A stretch of 37,340 bases of DNA from a virus (IMGVR_UViG_3300002460_000094:1-37340), one strand, 5' to 3'. Positions 12,377 to 20,817 are shown, counted from the stretch's first letter. Numbers and translations are program-made. Notes: generated by a model not told the origin, from the letters alone.

Positions 12377-13486
12377 GTGAACGGACTCATTCGGACGCTG
12401 CTCGGCTGGCTCGGGTTCTGGCTGGTCCTCGTGGACCACTTGGGGCACGGCGCCACGCCGCTGACCGCATGGTCGCTGACCTGGCACGGCCTCCTGCCGA
12501 TCGCCGGCGGCGCCGACTCGGAGTGGGCGACCGGCTCCGCCGAGGCCGTCAAAAAGTGGTCTCGTGAGGCTTGGGTCGAGCTGCCCAAGCTCATCTACTG
12601 GAACAAGTTCATGGGCCGCGGACTCAACAACGTGATCCAGGTCAAGGAGGAGCTCGAGAGCACCTCCGGAGACCAGGTCACGTTCTCCTTCATCCGCAAG
12701 CTCCAGGGCGCTGGCGTCACGGGCGACAGCGACCTCGAGGACCAGGAGGAGGAGATCACCCCGTCCTCCGACGCCGTCGTGCTCGACCAGGTGCGGCAGG
12801 CGATCCGGCTCAAGGGGCTGCTCTCCGAGCGTCGCACCGCCTACAGCCAGCGCAGCGCCGCCAAGGAGCTCCTGACGACGTGGCTCGCCGAGAAGATCGA
12901 CGCGGACATCTTCGCAGCTCTGGACTCCTCGCCGTCCACGGCCGTCTACGCGGGCACGGCGACCTCCACGGCGACGCTCACCGCGACCGACTACCTGACC
13001 ACGGCGTTCCTCACCAAGATGAAGACGAAGGCGAAGAAGGCGGTGCCGAAGATCTGGCCCGTCAAGGTGGGGACCAAGGAGTATTACATCTACATCGCCG
13101 CTCCGGACCAGGAGCACGATCTGAAGGTCCACGATGCCTCGTGGTCGCAGGCGCAGCGCGAGGCGCAGATGCGGGGCGACGACAACCCGGTGTTCGAGGG
13201 CTCCACCGGCGTCTGGGACGGCGTCATCGTCCACATCCACGAGGACATCGCGCTCTCCACGGACTGGGGCTCGGGCTCCAACGTCAACGGCGCCTCGGGC
13301 ATCTTCGTCGGCCGCCAGGCTGGTGCGTGGGCGTGGGGGTCTCGGCCTCGGTGGGTCGAGAAGAGCTTCGACTACGACAACAAGACCGGGTTCGCCATCG
13401 GCGCGATCTACGGCGTCACCAAGGCGGTCTTCAACAGCGTGGACCACGCCATGATCTCGGGCCGCACCGCGCGGACGAGCAACTAG
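12377..13486 (+). CDS. Major capsid protein, N4 gp56/DUF4043 type
   Basis: The 369-residue protein carries features of the Phage_capsid_3/DUF4043 family: AVKKWSREAWVELPKLIYW, FMGRGLNNVIQVKEEL, GDQVTFSFIRKLQG, a segment resembling 'QRSAAKELLTTWLAEKIDAD' and a C-terminal GRQAGAWAWG. These are HK97-fold shell proteins known from N4-like and related podoviruses. GGGAGGAG precedes GTG 12377. Oddly, the first 30 residues contain a hydrophobic, signal-like stretch (LLGWLGFWLVLV) before GHGATPL, which I do not recall in this family. No better downstream start is visible. The protein has no cysteine that I can find. Confidence 0.85.
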   Translation: MNGLIRTLLGWLGFWLVLVDHLGHGATPLTAWSLTWHGLLPIAGGADSEWATGSAEAVKKWSREAWVELPKLIYWNKFMGRGLNNVIQVKEELESTSGDQVTFSFIRKLQGAGVTGDSDLEDQEEEITPSSDAVVLDQVRQAIRLKGLLSERRTAYSQRSAAKELLTTWLAEKIDADIFAALDSSPSTAVYAGTATSTATLTATDYLTTAFLTKMKTKAKKAVPKIWPVKVGTKEYYIYIAAPDQEHDLKVHDASWSQAQREAQMRGDDNPVFEGSTGVWDGVIVHIHEDIALSTDWGSGSNVNGASGIFVGRQAGAWAWGSRPRWVEKSFDYDNKTGFAIGAIYGVTKAVFNSVDHAMISGRTARTSN

Positions 13487-13498
13487 CCCCACGGGGGC
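13486..13498 (+). other. Small hairpin after capsid gene
   Basis: GCCCC(13486-13490)/GGGGC(13494-13498) forms a 5-bp, 3-nt-loop hairpin starting at the last base of the capsid stop codon. There is no U-tract, so it could only be a weak attenuator or mRNA-stabilising end. Confidence 0.3.
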
Positions 13499-13514
13499 CA
13501 GGGAGGGACAGACC

Positions 13515-14396
13515 GTGATGCTCAAGCGACTGCTGACCGCGATCCTCACGATCGCGCTCCTCGCCGTGTGGGTGCCGACCGGCCACGCCCAGAGCTCGTT
13601 CTACTTCTGGGCCCAGGTCGTGGACGAGCTCGGCCAGCCGATCACCAGCGGGGTCACCTGCCAGGTCTACACGGCCGGCGGCGACACCGCCTCCACGATC
13701 TACGGCACCGCCACCGTCAACGCCGTCAAGGCCAACCCGTTCTCGGCCAGCTCCACCGGCGTCTGCTCCTGGTACATGACCGCCTCGACGGCCGTGGACC
13801 TCATCGTCTGGCACAAGCGCGGCCGGGCACGCATGGACGCCTTCAGCGTCAACACCCACCGCGTCGTCCTGCCGCAGCAGGGTGTCACGAAGGTCGTGCG
13901 GCAGGCGTTCACGAAGAACACGTCGGAGACCAGCACCTTCTCCATCCCCAAGGGCGCCATCGTGCGCGACGTCTTCATCGAGCTCAACGGGGGGAGCTCC
14001 AACAGCGCCTGGATCCAGATCGGGACGCTCTCGACGGAAGCGGCCGGCGACGCCAACGGTTTCTGCGGCTCCGGCGTCACGAAGGTCGGCGACTCGGCCG
14101 GCGGACGATCGCTCAACGGCGAGGCGACGTGGCTAGGCTGCCACGCGGTCGTCGCCAGCGCCGCCGCGGCCGTGTCCAGCTACATGGACTTCAAGTACAG
14201 TGCCTTCCACGACGGCGCGCTCCTGGCGCGTGGCAACATCGGCCAGGACACCACGGTCGCGCAGGCCCACGCCGGCTCCTACCTGCGTCGGGCCTACGTC
14301 AACAACCTCGCCAACCGGACGATCAGCTACACCACGTCCAACGACAACGTGTACGGACACTTCTACCTCATCTACGAGGAAACCTCGAATGATTAG
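13515..14396 (+). CDS. Sec-exported virion-associated protein 1
   Basis: The N-terminus is a textbook Sec signal peptide: basic MLKR, hydrophobic LLTAILTIALLAVWV, then GHA|Q with predicted cleavage after residue 25. The mature part is beta-rich, Ser/Thr/Gly-rich and contains four cysteines, an even number that would suit disulfides formed in the periplasm. A mid-region (STFSIPKGAIVRDVFIELN) resembles beta-sandwich fibre or decoration domains. It directly follows the capsid gene with GGGAGG upstream of GTG 13515/ATG 13518, so it reads like a head-decoration or fibre gene. Its stop overlaps the stop of the antisense HNH gene. Confidence 0.65.
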   Translation: MMLKRLLTAILTIALLAVWVPTGHAQSSFYFWAQVVDELGQPITSGVTCQVYTAGGDTASTIYGTATVNAVKANPFSASSTGVCSWYMTASTAVDLIVWHKRGRARMDAFSVNTHRVVLPQQGVTKVVRQAFTKNTSETSTFSIPKGAIVRDVFIELNGGSSNSAWIQIGTLSTEAAGDANGFCGSGVTKVGDSAGGRSLNGEATWLGCHAVVASAAAAVSSYMDFKYSAFHDGALLARGNIGQDTTVAQAHAGSYLRRAYVNNLANRTISYTTSNDNVYGHFYLIYEETSND

Positions 14397-14938
14397 GACC
14401 CGGTTGTGATGGGGCGAGAGCTGACGATGTCTCCTCGGGCTCGAAGCCTCCCGTGATGTCGTGCGTGGCATGTCCGGCAGAGCCACGTCACCTCGAAGAC
14501 CTTGGAATAGTCTTCGTGGTGGGCGTGGCTCTCCGGAGCCCCGCACATGACACAGGATTGCCTCGTGAGCAAACCGAGACCGAGAGCTCCGCGCACCATC
14601 ATCGCCGCACCCATCATCAACTTGTGTCGCGGCGTTCGGCGGTAAGCCTTCGTTTGGCCTCTCATCGCCCGCTCTCGCCGGTACTTTCGCTCTTGCGCTC
14701 GAACGTGTTCTCGATGTTCGTCTTTCCACTTCTGCGCTCGCTCTCGTTGCCTGGGCTTCTTGCACCATGCCCGCATCCACGCCCGCCGTTTCTCGAGCGT
14801 CTCGGGATCCATGAAGCGCCGGCTGTTGTACTGCTTCGCGCAGGGGCGGCAGTATGAACTCAGACCGTCAGACTGAGACTGGTTTCGGTAGAACATGGCG
14901 GCCGGCTTGGTCTCTTGGCACTTTGGGCATCGTTTCAT
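14393..14938 (-). CDS. HNH homing-type endonuclease
   Basis: The 181-residue protein has an N-terminal zinc ribbon (C4xxC7 ... YCRPCA), a very basic middle part, and a C-terminal HNH nuclease with CVMCG, HAHHEDYSKVFEVTWLC and CHARHH. Free-standing HNH enzymes of this form are common mobile genes in phages. It is the only gene on the minus strand after position 457, between two rightward genes, and its TAA shares bases with the TAG of the exported protein. No ribosome binding site is obvious before ATG 14938. This placement suggests insertion of a selfish gene into a gap. Confidence 0.85.
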   Translation of the reverse strand: MKRCPKCQETKPAAMFYRNQSQSDGLSSYCRPCAKQYNSRRFMDPETLEKRRAWMRAWCKKPRQRERAQKWKDEHREHVRAQERKYRRERAMRGQTKAYRRTPRHKLMMGAAMMVRGALGLGLLTRQSCVMCGAPESHAHHEDYSKVFEVTWLCRTCHARHHGRLRARGDIVSSRPITTGS

Positions 14939-14973
14939 GGGCCGAGTGTATCATTAGTCGTTGCCGAGAGGCC

Positions 14974-16179
14974 GTGACTAATGTTCCGCTCGTCCCGCTC
15001 CTCTGGGTCGGGCTCATGCTCGGTCTCGCCGTCCCGATCCCTATGCCCAACATGCCCATGCCGATCCGCGGCGCCATCATCATGTACTTCATGGTGGCTG
15101 GAGCCGTCGTGCTCTTCAGGCTCATCGGGCGGACATCGTGGCCCCTCGCCCTGCTCCTCACCTACGCGCTCGGTCACGTCTTGCTGGCGGGCTACCCGAT
15201 CCGGCCCGTCTCCCTGCTGCTCCTGATGACGATGGGGGCGCTGCTCTACGTCGAGGCGGCGAAGCTCACGACCGCGTGGGCGTCTCGCGTCGGCTGGGCG
15301 CTGCTCGCCGGCGCCGCAGTCCAGGCCGTCATCGGCCTGTGCAACATCTTCAGCATCTTCCCGAGTCCGACCGTGGCGGTCCTGGCGCTGCCGCTCGAGC
15401 GGTGGGGTCTGGACCCGAAGGCCATCTACTCGGTCACGGCCCTGCCGTGGATGGTGCTCGCGTCAACCGAGTTTCTCGCGCGACCGATGGGCTGGCTGAC
15501 GCACCCCAACTACTGGGGCGCCTACATGGCGTTCGCCGTGCCAGTCGCCTACGTGCTCATCGGGCGTTGGGCCGGCGTGGCGGCCTACGGGCTGGTCGCC
15601 CTGTCCCTGTCGATCGGCCCGATGGTCTCCGGGAGCCTCGCGCTCCTGCTCGTGGCGTGGCGCGATCTGCCCAGGCCCTGGCGCCGCTGGCTGGTCGTCG
15701 TCCCCGCCGCCCTGACGCTCGCCGTGTCCGTCGCTCACGTCAAGCGGGCCAACGACTGGTCGAGCGTCGCCCGGCTCGAGAACATGACCTCCGGCCGGAG
15801 CAACATTTGGGCCGCCGCGGTGCCCATGATCCTCGAGCGGCCCGTGTTCGGATACGGCGTCGGGTCCTGGCGACAGTGGGCGGTCGAGGTCGCGCAGCAC
15901 CGGCCCAACTTCCTGCCCTACCAGGCCCACAACGAACTCGTGCAGGCTCAGTTCGAGCTCGGGGCGGTGGGCCTGGGTCTGGCGCTGCTCTGGCTCGCCA
16001 CACTGGCGCGCGGCGTCGGCCCGATCCTGCTCGGTGACCGCAAAGAGCTCATGTGGGCCGTCGTCGCCGCCGCGGCCGTCGTCAACAGCTTGGGTAGTCC
16101 GACGTTCCACATGCCGACCCAGGCCGGGGTGGCGCTCTTCGCCGCCGCCCGCCTTGAGGCGGCCAGAAGGAGAGCGTGA
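14974..16179 (+). CDS. O-antigen ligase/polymerase-like membrane protein
   Basis: The 401-residue protein has about ten hydrophobic helices and the Wzy/WaaL family signature: a periplasmic loop with SGRSNIW, GYGVGSWRQW (about residue 291) and AHNELVQAQFELG (about 317) ahead of a terminal helix pair, plus THPNYWGAY upstream. Such proteins polymerise O-antigen or attach it to lipid A core in the inner membrane. GTG 14974 with GAGAGG upstream is preferred; the open frame extends to 14854 but that part overlaps the HNH gene. In a phage this would remodel the host surface and could block superinfection. Its place inside the morphogenesis cluster is unusual. Confidence 0.8.
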   Translation: MTNVPLVPLLWVGLMLGLAVPIPMPNMPMPIRGAIIMYFMVAGAVVLFRLIGRTSWPLALLLTYALGHVLLAGYPIRPVSLLLLMTMGALLYVEAAKLTTAWASRVGWALLAGAAVQAVIGLCNIFSIFPSPTVAVLALPLERWGLDPKAIYSVTALPWMVLASTEFLARPMGWLTHPNYWGAYMAFAVPVAYVLIGRWAGVAAYGLVALSLSIGPMVSGSLALLLVAWRDLPRPWRRWLVVVPAALTLAVSVAHVKRANDWSSVARLENMTSGRSNIWAAAVPMILERPVFGYGVGSWRQWAVEVAQHRPNFLPYQAHNELVQAQFELGAVGLGLALLWLATLARGVGPILLGDRKELMWAVVAAAAVVNSLGSPTFHMPTQAGVALFAAARLEAARRRA

Positions 16180-16691
16180 TGGCGCACCCCGCGAGCCGAG
16201 AGGAAGAGCGGGCCCTGGCGAACGAGACCGTGCTGCGACCCGACGCGGTCGGCGGCGATACGCTGCCATTCCTGCGGATCAAGGTCGTGTACCTGGGCGG
16301 CAACACGAAGAAGACCGAGCGACTCAAGGGGCAGGTCATCGAGGTCCGAGATCCGGACCACCCGGACGACCCCGACCGCGGCCTCAAGGAGCAGTCCCCG
16401 ATCGGCTACACGATGTACGACTTCTCGACGGTGGACGACCGCGGCCGGAAGATCACGACTCGGCTCCACCACGAGGACGGGCGCCCGTTCCGCGTCGTGA
16501 GCCACCTGGAGCACCTGCGGTTCTTCTTCCGCAAGCGCGGCGCCGACAAGGAGCGCATGTACGAGCTGCGCGGCCAGAAGAAGGATCTCGTCAAGTTCCA
16601 GGACTGGCTCAAGACGCGCGCGCAGCGCAAGCAGGACCCCGACTCGGGCGCGGGTGCGCTCCAGAAGATGGGGTTCGAGGGCCGCGAGTAG
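16179..16691 (+). CDS. Hypothetical virion-cluster protein, 170 aa
   Basis: AAGGAG precedes GTG 16176 and ATG 16179; the ATG has the better spacing and shares a base with the previous stop. The protein is charged and cysteine-free, with a beta-rich middle (LRIKVVYLGGNTKKTERLKG, YTMYDFSTVDDRG) and a basic C-terminal helical region. No family recognised. Its place between capsid and connector genes suggests a structural or assembly role. Confidence 0.6.
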   Translation: MAHPASREEERALANETVLRPDAVGGDTLPFLRIKVVYLGGNTKKTERLKGQVIEVRDPDHPDDPDRGLKEQSPIGYTMYDFSTVDDRGRKITTRLHHEDGRPFRVVSHLEHLRFFFRKRGADKERMYELRGQKKDLVKFQDWLKTRAQRKQDPDSGAGALQKMGFEGRE

Positions 16692-16718
16692 GACCCACGG
16701 AGAGGGGGACAGCGAACC

Positions 16719-17213
16719 ATGGGCGGGAAGAACAGCAAGATCAGTCCGACGGGGGTGGATCAGGGCGCTCTGGTGTCCATCCTCCAGGCGCTCCGCAACC
16801 GACTGCTCGGGGCGCCGGGACTCACCTTCGGCAGCGGCTCGCCGGAGCTCCTGCGCGTCAACCCGGCGAACACGGACGACGACTTCGACTTCTGCATCAA
16901 CGGCGTCGCCTACCGCAAGGCGGGCGCCGACGACATCGCCGCCTCGATCAGCGGCACGGCGATCACCGCCACGCAGTCCACGCGATTCCGCGTGGAGATC
17001 GACGTGGACGGGGCCATCACGAGCAAGCAGGGCAACATCGACACCGTGCTCGGCAACTGCAAGTATCCCGAGCGGTCGGCGAACAAGGCGACCATCGGCA
17101 CCATCTCGGTCGAGAACTACGCCTTCACGCCGGGCACGACGACCCTCGACGCCGCCGCCGTCACCTTCACCGACGGCGACCCGGATCTCGGAACCGACCG
17201 CCTCGAGGCGTAG
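16719..17213 (+). CDS. Hypothetical virion-cluster protein, 164 aa
   Basis: ATG 16719 follows GGAGAGGGGGA. The product is beta-rich and Thr/Ala/Asp-rich, with segments such as DFDFCINGVAYRKAGADDIA and RFRVEIDVDGAI. Composition resembles small capsid decoration or tail-associated proteins. No signal peptide is present, unlike the neighbouring exported proteins. Function not assigned. Confidence 0.6.
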   Translation: MGGKNSKISPTGVDQGALVSILQALRNRLLGAPGLTFGSGSPELLRVNPANTDDDFDFCINGVAYRKAGADDIAASISGTAITATQSTRFRVEIDVDGAITSKQGNIDTVLGNCKYPERSANKATIGTISVENYAFTPGTTTLDAAAVTFTDGDPDLGTDRLEA

Positions 17214-17237
17214 GGCCACGAGGCACAGGAGGAAGCG

Positions 17238-17510
17238 ATGAAGCACGGCAACGACCAGCACGTCGGCAACACGCGCGCCGGGGCCGTCGGGGCGGGCGGC
17301 GAGGCGGGGGCCTTCGGCACCCCGGCCCGCAAGACGGACCAGAAGGGCACCCCGGGCGGCAAGCCCGATTCGGGCGCGCTCGCGGCCTTCGGGGGGATCA
17401 GGAAGTCCACGAAGATCGCCTTCGAGCGCGGCTCGGGCCGGCCCAACATCACGAAGCCGGGCTACCCGGGCCAAGGCTCGGTGGATACGAGCGCCAAGCC
17501 GAAGCCCTGA
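17238..17510 (+). CDS. Gly-rich low-complexity protein, 90 aa
   Basis: ATG 17238 has AGGAGG upstream. The product is almost entirely low complexity, rich in Gly, Lys, Pro and Ala (GAVGAGGEAGAFGTP, KPDSGALAAFGG), basic overall, and probably disordered. It may act as a virion-interior linker or DNA-contacting protein; there is no family match. Confidence 0.55.
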   Translation: MKHGNDQHVGNTRAGAVGAGGEAGAFGTPARKTDQKGTPGGKPDSGALAAFGGIRKSTKIAFERGSGRPNITKPGYPGQGSVDTSAKPKP

Positions 17511-17528
17511 CCAGGGAGGTGATCCCTC

Positions 17529-17585
17529 GTGAAGGGGCAGAAGAGGCCGAAGCCCAAGAAGCCGCCGAAGCAGCGCACGTACTGA
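17529..17585 (+). CDS. Lys/Pro-rich microprotein, 18 aa
   Basis: GTG 17529 is preceded by GGAGGTGAT (17515-17523), a 9-base match to the anti-Shine-Dalgarno end of 16S rRNA, with 9 nt between GGAGG and the start. The encoded peptide is VKGQKRPKPKKPPKQRTY, extremely basic and proline-rich. The strength of the binding site is hard to explain unless the ORF is translated. It lies between the Gly-rich gene and the connector gene. It could be a DNA-condensing or regulatory leader peptide. Confidence 0.5.
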   Translation: MKGQKRPKPKKPPKQRTY

Positions 17586-17605
17586 GTCCGGTGAGGAGGT
17601 CGTGA

Positions 17606-18841
17606 GTGGGGTCGTTCGACGACTGGCCCTCGATCCGCTTGGACGCGCTGGACCGCGCCGAGGAGGAGACGGGCGCCGGCCTCAGCGAGTTCTACGCGCT
17701 CGCCGCACGAGCGGGTGACCGCGCCTACCACGACCTGCTGAGCCGCCACCCCTTCCTGTTCTCGCGGGCCCGCAGGCCCCTGATCCTCCAAGCGAAGGGC
17801 GACATCACGGCGACGATCACGTGGACGACGGCGACCTACGCCGTCACGCTGAGCGCCTCCGTCGCCTACTCGCTCGTCGGCTGGAAGATCAAGCACCCGA
17901 CGCGGAATGAGGTCTACCGTATTGTCGCCCACATCCCCGGCGGCACGGCGCTGACCGTCGAGGCCCCGCTCCAGGGTTCGACCCTGACCAGCCAGTCCGT
18001 CACGATCGTCAAGGACGAGTACGACCTTGGCGAGATCCAGTCGGTGCCGACGGCTCCGACGACGGCGTTGGCGGGTGTCGGCGCGGGCAACGTGGACGAC
18101 GGCGCTCACCTCTACCGCATCACCTTCGTCTCGGCCAACGGCGAGACGGAGGCCGGCGTGGCGTCAGCCTCTCTGACGGTTGCCGACAAGACGGCCAACG
18201 GCAAAGTGTCCGTGAGCGCGATCCAAACCGGACCTCCTGGCACGCTCAAGCGGCGGCTCTACCGCACGAAGGCCGGGCTGACTGTCTACTACGCACTAGC
18301 GACGATCGACGACAACATCACCACGACCTACACCGACAACGTCGCGGACGCGAGCCTCGGCACCGACGAGGCGCCGACGATCAACCGGACCAGTGCCGTC
18401 CGCCACATCGTCGGGATGTGGTGCCCCGAGACGGGCGGCGAGGTCGATGGCCCGATCACGGAGGAGGAGATCCACAGGGACTACGGTGACCCGCCCTCGC
18501 CCTCGTGGCCTCCGGACAAGTACGCCCGGGTCGCCGAGGACAAGATCAGGTTCTCGCAGTACCCGAGCCAGGACGGCCTGATCGAGGTGGCCCACACCGC
18601 CATCCCGCGCGACCTTTCGGTCTGCCAGCCATGGGAGATCGTGGTCCCGCGCGACTGGCGCTGGGCGCTGTCGGACGGGACGCTCTACTTTCTCTACGTG
18701 ATGAAGCACGATGACCGTGCCGCCGGCGCGGGGGCCAGGTGGGAGAAGACCATCGGCGACCTCATCTCCGATGACAACCTGAAGAAGCTGGGCTTGGAGG
18801 GCTCGCGCGTGCGGCGGCGGCGGGAGCCGGTCGGCGGATGA
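17606..18841 (+). CDS. Putative head-tail connector/adaptor with Fn3-like domain
   Basis: GTG 17606 has AGGAGG six bases upstream. The N-terminal part (EFYALAARAGDRAYHDLL) and the C-terminal helical part (DWRWALSDGTLYFLYVMKHD) flank two beta domains: one near residues 60-135 and an Fn3/Ig-like one near 148-258 (GETEAGVASASLT, RLYRTKAGLTVYYALATI, YTDNVADASLG). The latter recurs in the next protein. The gene sits where podoviruses encode the adaptor ring (T7 gp11, P22 gp4) just before the nozzle gene. Assignment is by position and architecture, not by a certain motif. Confidence 0.55.
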   Translation: MGSFDDWPSIRLDALDRAEEETGAGLSEFYALAARAGDRAYHDLLSRHPFLFSRARRPLILQAKGDITATITWTTATYAVTLSASVAYSLVGWKIKHPTRNEVYRIVAHIPGGTALTVEAPLQGSTLTSQSVTIVKDEYDLGEIQSVPTAPTTALAGVGAGNVDDGAHLYRITFVSANGETEAGVASASLTVADKTANGKVSVSAIQTGPPGTLKRRLYRTKAGLTVYYALATIDDNITTTYTDNVADASLGTDEAPTINRTSAVRHIVGMWCPETGGEVDGPITEEEIHRDYGDPPSPSWPPDKYARVAEDKIRFSQYPSQDGLIEVAHTAIPRDLSVCQPWEIVVPRDWRWALSDGTLYFLYVMKHDDRAAGAGARWEKTIGDLISDDNLKKLGLEGSRVRRRREPVGG

Positions 18842-20817
18842 GCTACACGCAGCTTATCCAGCCGATCCTCGCCGCGCGCGGCGGAGAGTTCGTCACGAGC
18901 AACATCAACAGCGTCTCGCCGATCTTCCTGCGTCGCGCGCGGAACCTCCGCCTCGACAACGATCTCTGGGAGACCGAGCTCGGCACGCGGAAGTTGAACG
19001 CCTCGGCGCTGTCCGGTGCTCCTGTCGTGGGCACGATCGTCCAGTATTTCCCCTCCGAGGGCGTCGAGCGGATCATCGTGTGCGGCCGAGACGGCACGAT
19101 CTGGAAGAGCGAGGACGGCGGAGGGAGCTACACGCAGATCAAGTCCGGGCTCCTCGTGGACCGCCTCATGGTGCCGGTCGAGTGCGGAGCCGAGTCCACC
19201 GGCCGCGTCAAGCGCCTCGCCGTGCTGGGGGCCGGCGCTCCCCAAATCCTGACGGGCGACCCCACGGCCGCTGCGGCGCTCGCCGCACCCCTGAGCCCCA
19301 CCTATACCGTCCAGCAGGTGGCGGGCGCCATCACGATCGGCCTGCACCGCTACGCGGTGACCCTCGTGACCGCGCAGGGGGAGACCCAGTCGCCCGCCCC
19401 GACGCTGGTCCAGATCGAGAATGCCGGGCGGGCGCAGGTCGCCATCACCGAGATCCCGACAGGCCCTGTGGGCACAGTTTCGCGGCGGATCTACCGCTCG
19501 AAGGCAGAGGAGACGGCTCTTTACCTCTTGGCGACCCTCGCCAACAACACCGACACCGAGTACACGGATAACACGCCGGACGGCTCGCTTGGCAGCACTC
19601 GGGCTCCTGTGTACGATTCTACGGCCTCAATCCACCGCATCTCTCGACCGCACGACGACTGGGCAACGGGCGGGGACCAGCCCTCGGCTGGGTTTCTCCT
19701 TGAGGGCCGGCTGGCCGTGCTCGTGGGCCACTTCCTCTACGTCTCGTCCCGTGGGGACCACGAAGACTTCCTGACCAGCCCCCTCTCCTTCCCGGTCTTC
19801 ACCGGCAAGGGGGACCGCCTCGTGGGCGGGATCTACTGGCGACAGCAGGGCTGGCTATTCAAGCGCCCGCGCGGCATCTACCGCGTCGATAGCTCGAACG
19901 TGGACACAGGCCAGTGGCAGGTCCACGAGCACACGGAGGCGGTCGGCTTGGCTGGTCCACTCGCGGTGACGGTCGTGAAGGGCAGCGACGAGAACGAGTT
20001 CTTCGACGACGTAGTGTTCGTGGACCCCCAGGGCTCCTGGCACCGGCTGTCCAAGACCTCCGCCTATCAGGAAGGAGACGTGAACGCCGCCTCCATCTCG
20101 GAGACGACCTACGGCAAGTTCATCCGCGACACCGTGGACAAGCGCCGCCTGCCCTTTTGCCAGCTCATCTACAACTCCTCCCTGGAGGAACTCCAGGCCG
20201 GCGTGACGCAGCTCGGCTCCGCGACGAACGACCTACGGATCAAGGCGAACCTCAAGCGCCTCAAGGACTACGGTATCCGGTTCCACCACTCGACCTACCC
20301 CTCCTGCGAGGCCATGGCGCTCAAGCAGGACAACGACGGCGTGATCCGACCCGTCGCGGGCGGCAGCGACGGCTTCGTGCGCCAACTCGACCAGGAGATC
20401 TATTCGCACGACGACGCGGCGTATTCCTCGGAGTTCTGGACCTACGACGACGACTTCCGGGACCTGAACCCCAAGCTCGCGCTCCTGAAGAAGAACTACC
20501 ACTTCCTCGTCGTCGAGGGGGTCGCGGTGGGGAACTGGACCATGGCGATTGAGGTCTACATCGACGGCGTGCTCCAGCACACGGTCCTGGAGCCTTCGCT
20601 GCGCGGGCAGGACGCCGACGTCGCCGTGACGGACATCGGGACCACCGACCAGGTCCACATCGACCCCAACAAGCCCCTGCGCGTGACGCTGAGGCTGCGT
20701 GGCCGCGGCCACCGCATCGCCTTCCGGGGCTACCTGAACACGGCGGGGCGATACTTCCGCATCTCGCGCCTGCTGGTGCTCTTCAGCGCCGGCGGCTTCT
20801 CCGGGGAGGGCACATGA
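18838..20817 (+). CDS. Putative tail nozzle/tubular protein, beta-propeller type
   Basis: The 659-residue protein starts at ATG 18838 in an ATGA overlap with the adaptor-like gene. Repeated beta-propeller-like blades are visible (RIIVCGRDGTIWKSEDGG, GRLAVLVGHFLYVSSRGDH, RLVGGIYWRQQGWLF). Around residues 142-258 it carries the same Fn3-like domain as its neighbour (RYAVTLVTAQGETQSP, RRIYRSKAEETALYLLATL). Size and position match T7 gp12/P22 gp10-like nozzles, which close the tail tube and hold fibres. Confidence 0.6.
   Translation: MSYTQLIQPILAARGGEFVTSNINSVSPIFLRRARNLRLDNDLWETELGTRKLNASALSGAPVVGTIVQYFPSEGVERIIVCGRDGTIWKSEDGGGSYTQIKSGLLVDRLMVPVECGAESTGRVKRLAVLGAGAPQILTGDPTAAAALAAPLSPTYTVQQVAGAITIGLHRYAVTLVTAQGETQSPAPTLVQIENAGRAQVAITEIPTGPVGTVSRRIYRSKAEETALYLLATLANNTDTEYTDNTPDGSLGSTRAPVYDSTASIHRISRPHDDWATGGDQPSAGFLLEGRLAVLVGHFLYVSSRGDHEDFLTSPLSFPVFTGKGDRLVGGIYWRQQGWLFKRPRGIYRVDSSNVDTGQWQVHEHTEAVGLAGPLAVTVVKGSDENEFFDDVVFVDPQGSWHRLSKTSAYQEGDVNAASISETTYGKFIRDTVDKRRLPFCQLIYNSSLEELQAGVTQLGSATNDLRIKANLKRLKDYGIRFHHSTYPSCEAMALKQDNDGVIRPVAGGSDGFVRQLDQEIYSHDDAAYSSEFWTYDDDFRDLNPKLALLKKNYHFLVVEGVAVGNWTMAIEVYIDGVLQHTVLEPSLRGQDADVAVTDIGTTDQVHIDPNKPLRVTLRLRGRGHRIAFRGYLNTAGRYFRISRLLVLFSAGGFSGEGT

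Noticed and set aside
13486-13498. Intrinsic terminator after the capsid gene
   Set aside because: The 5-bp hairpin lacks a following U-tract, and the next gene starts within 20 bases with its own binding site.
15948-17474. 508-codon antisense open frame
   Set aside because: It spans several sense genes with good starts and binding sites and has a typical shadow composition (Val, Arg, Leu, Ala, Asp).
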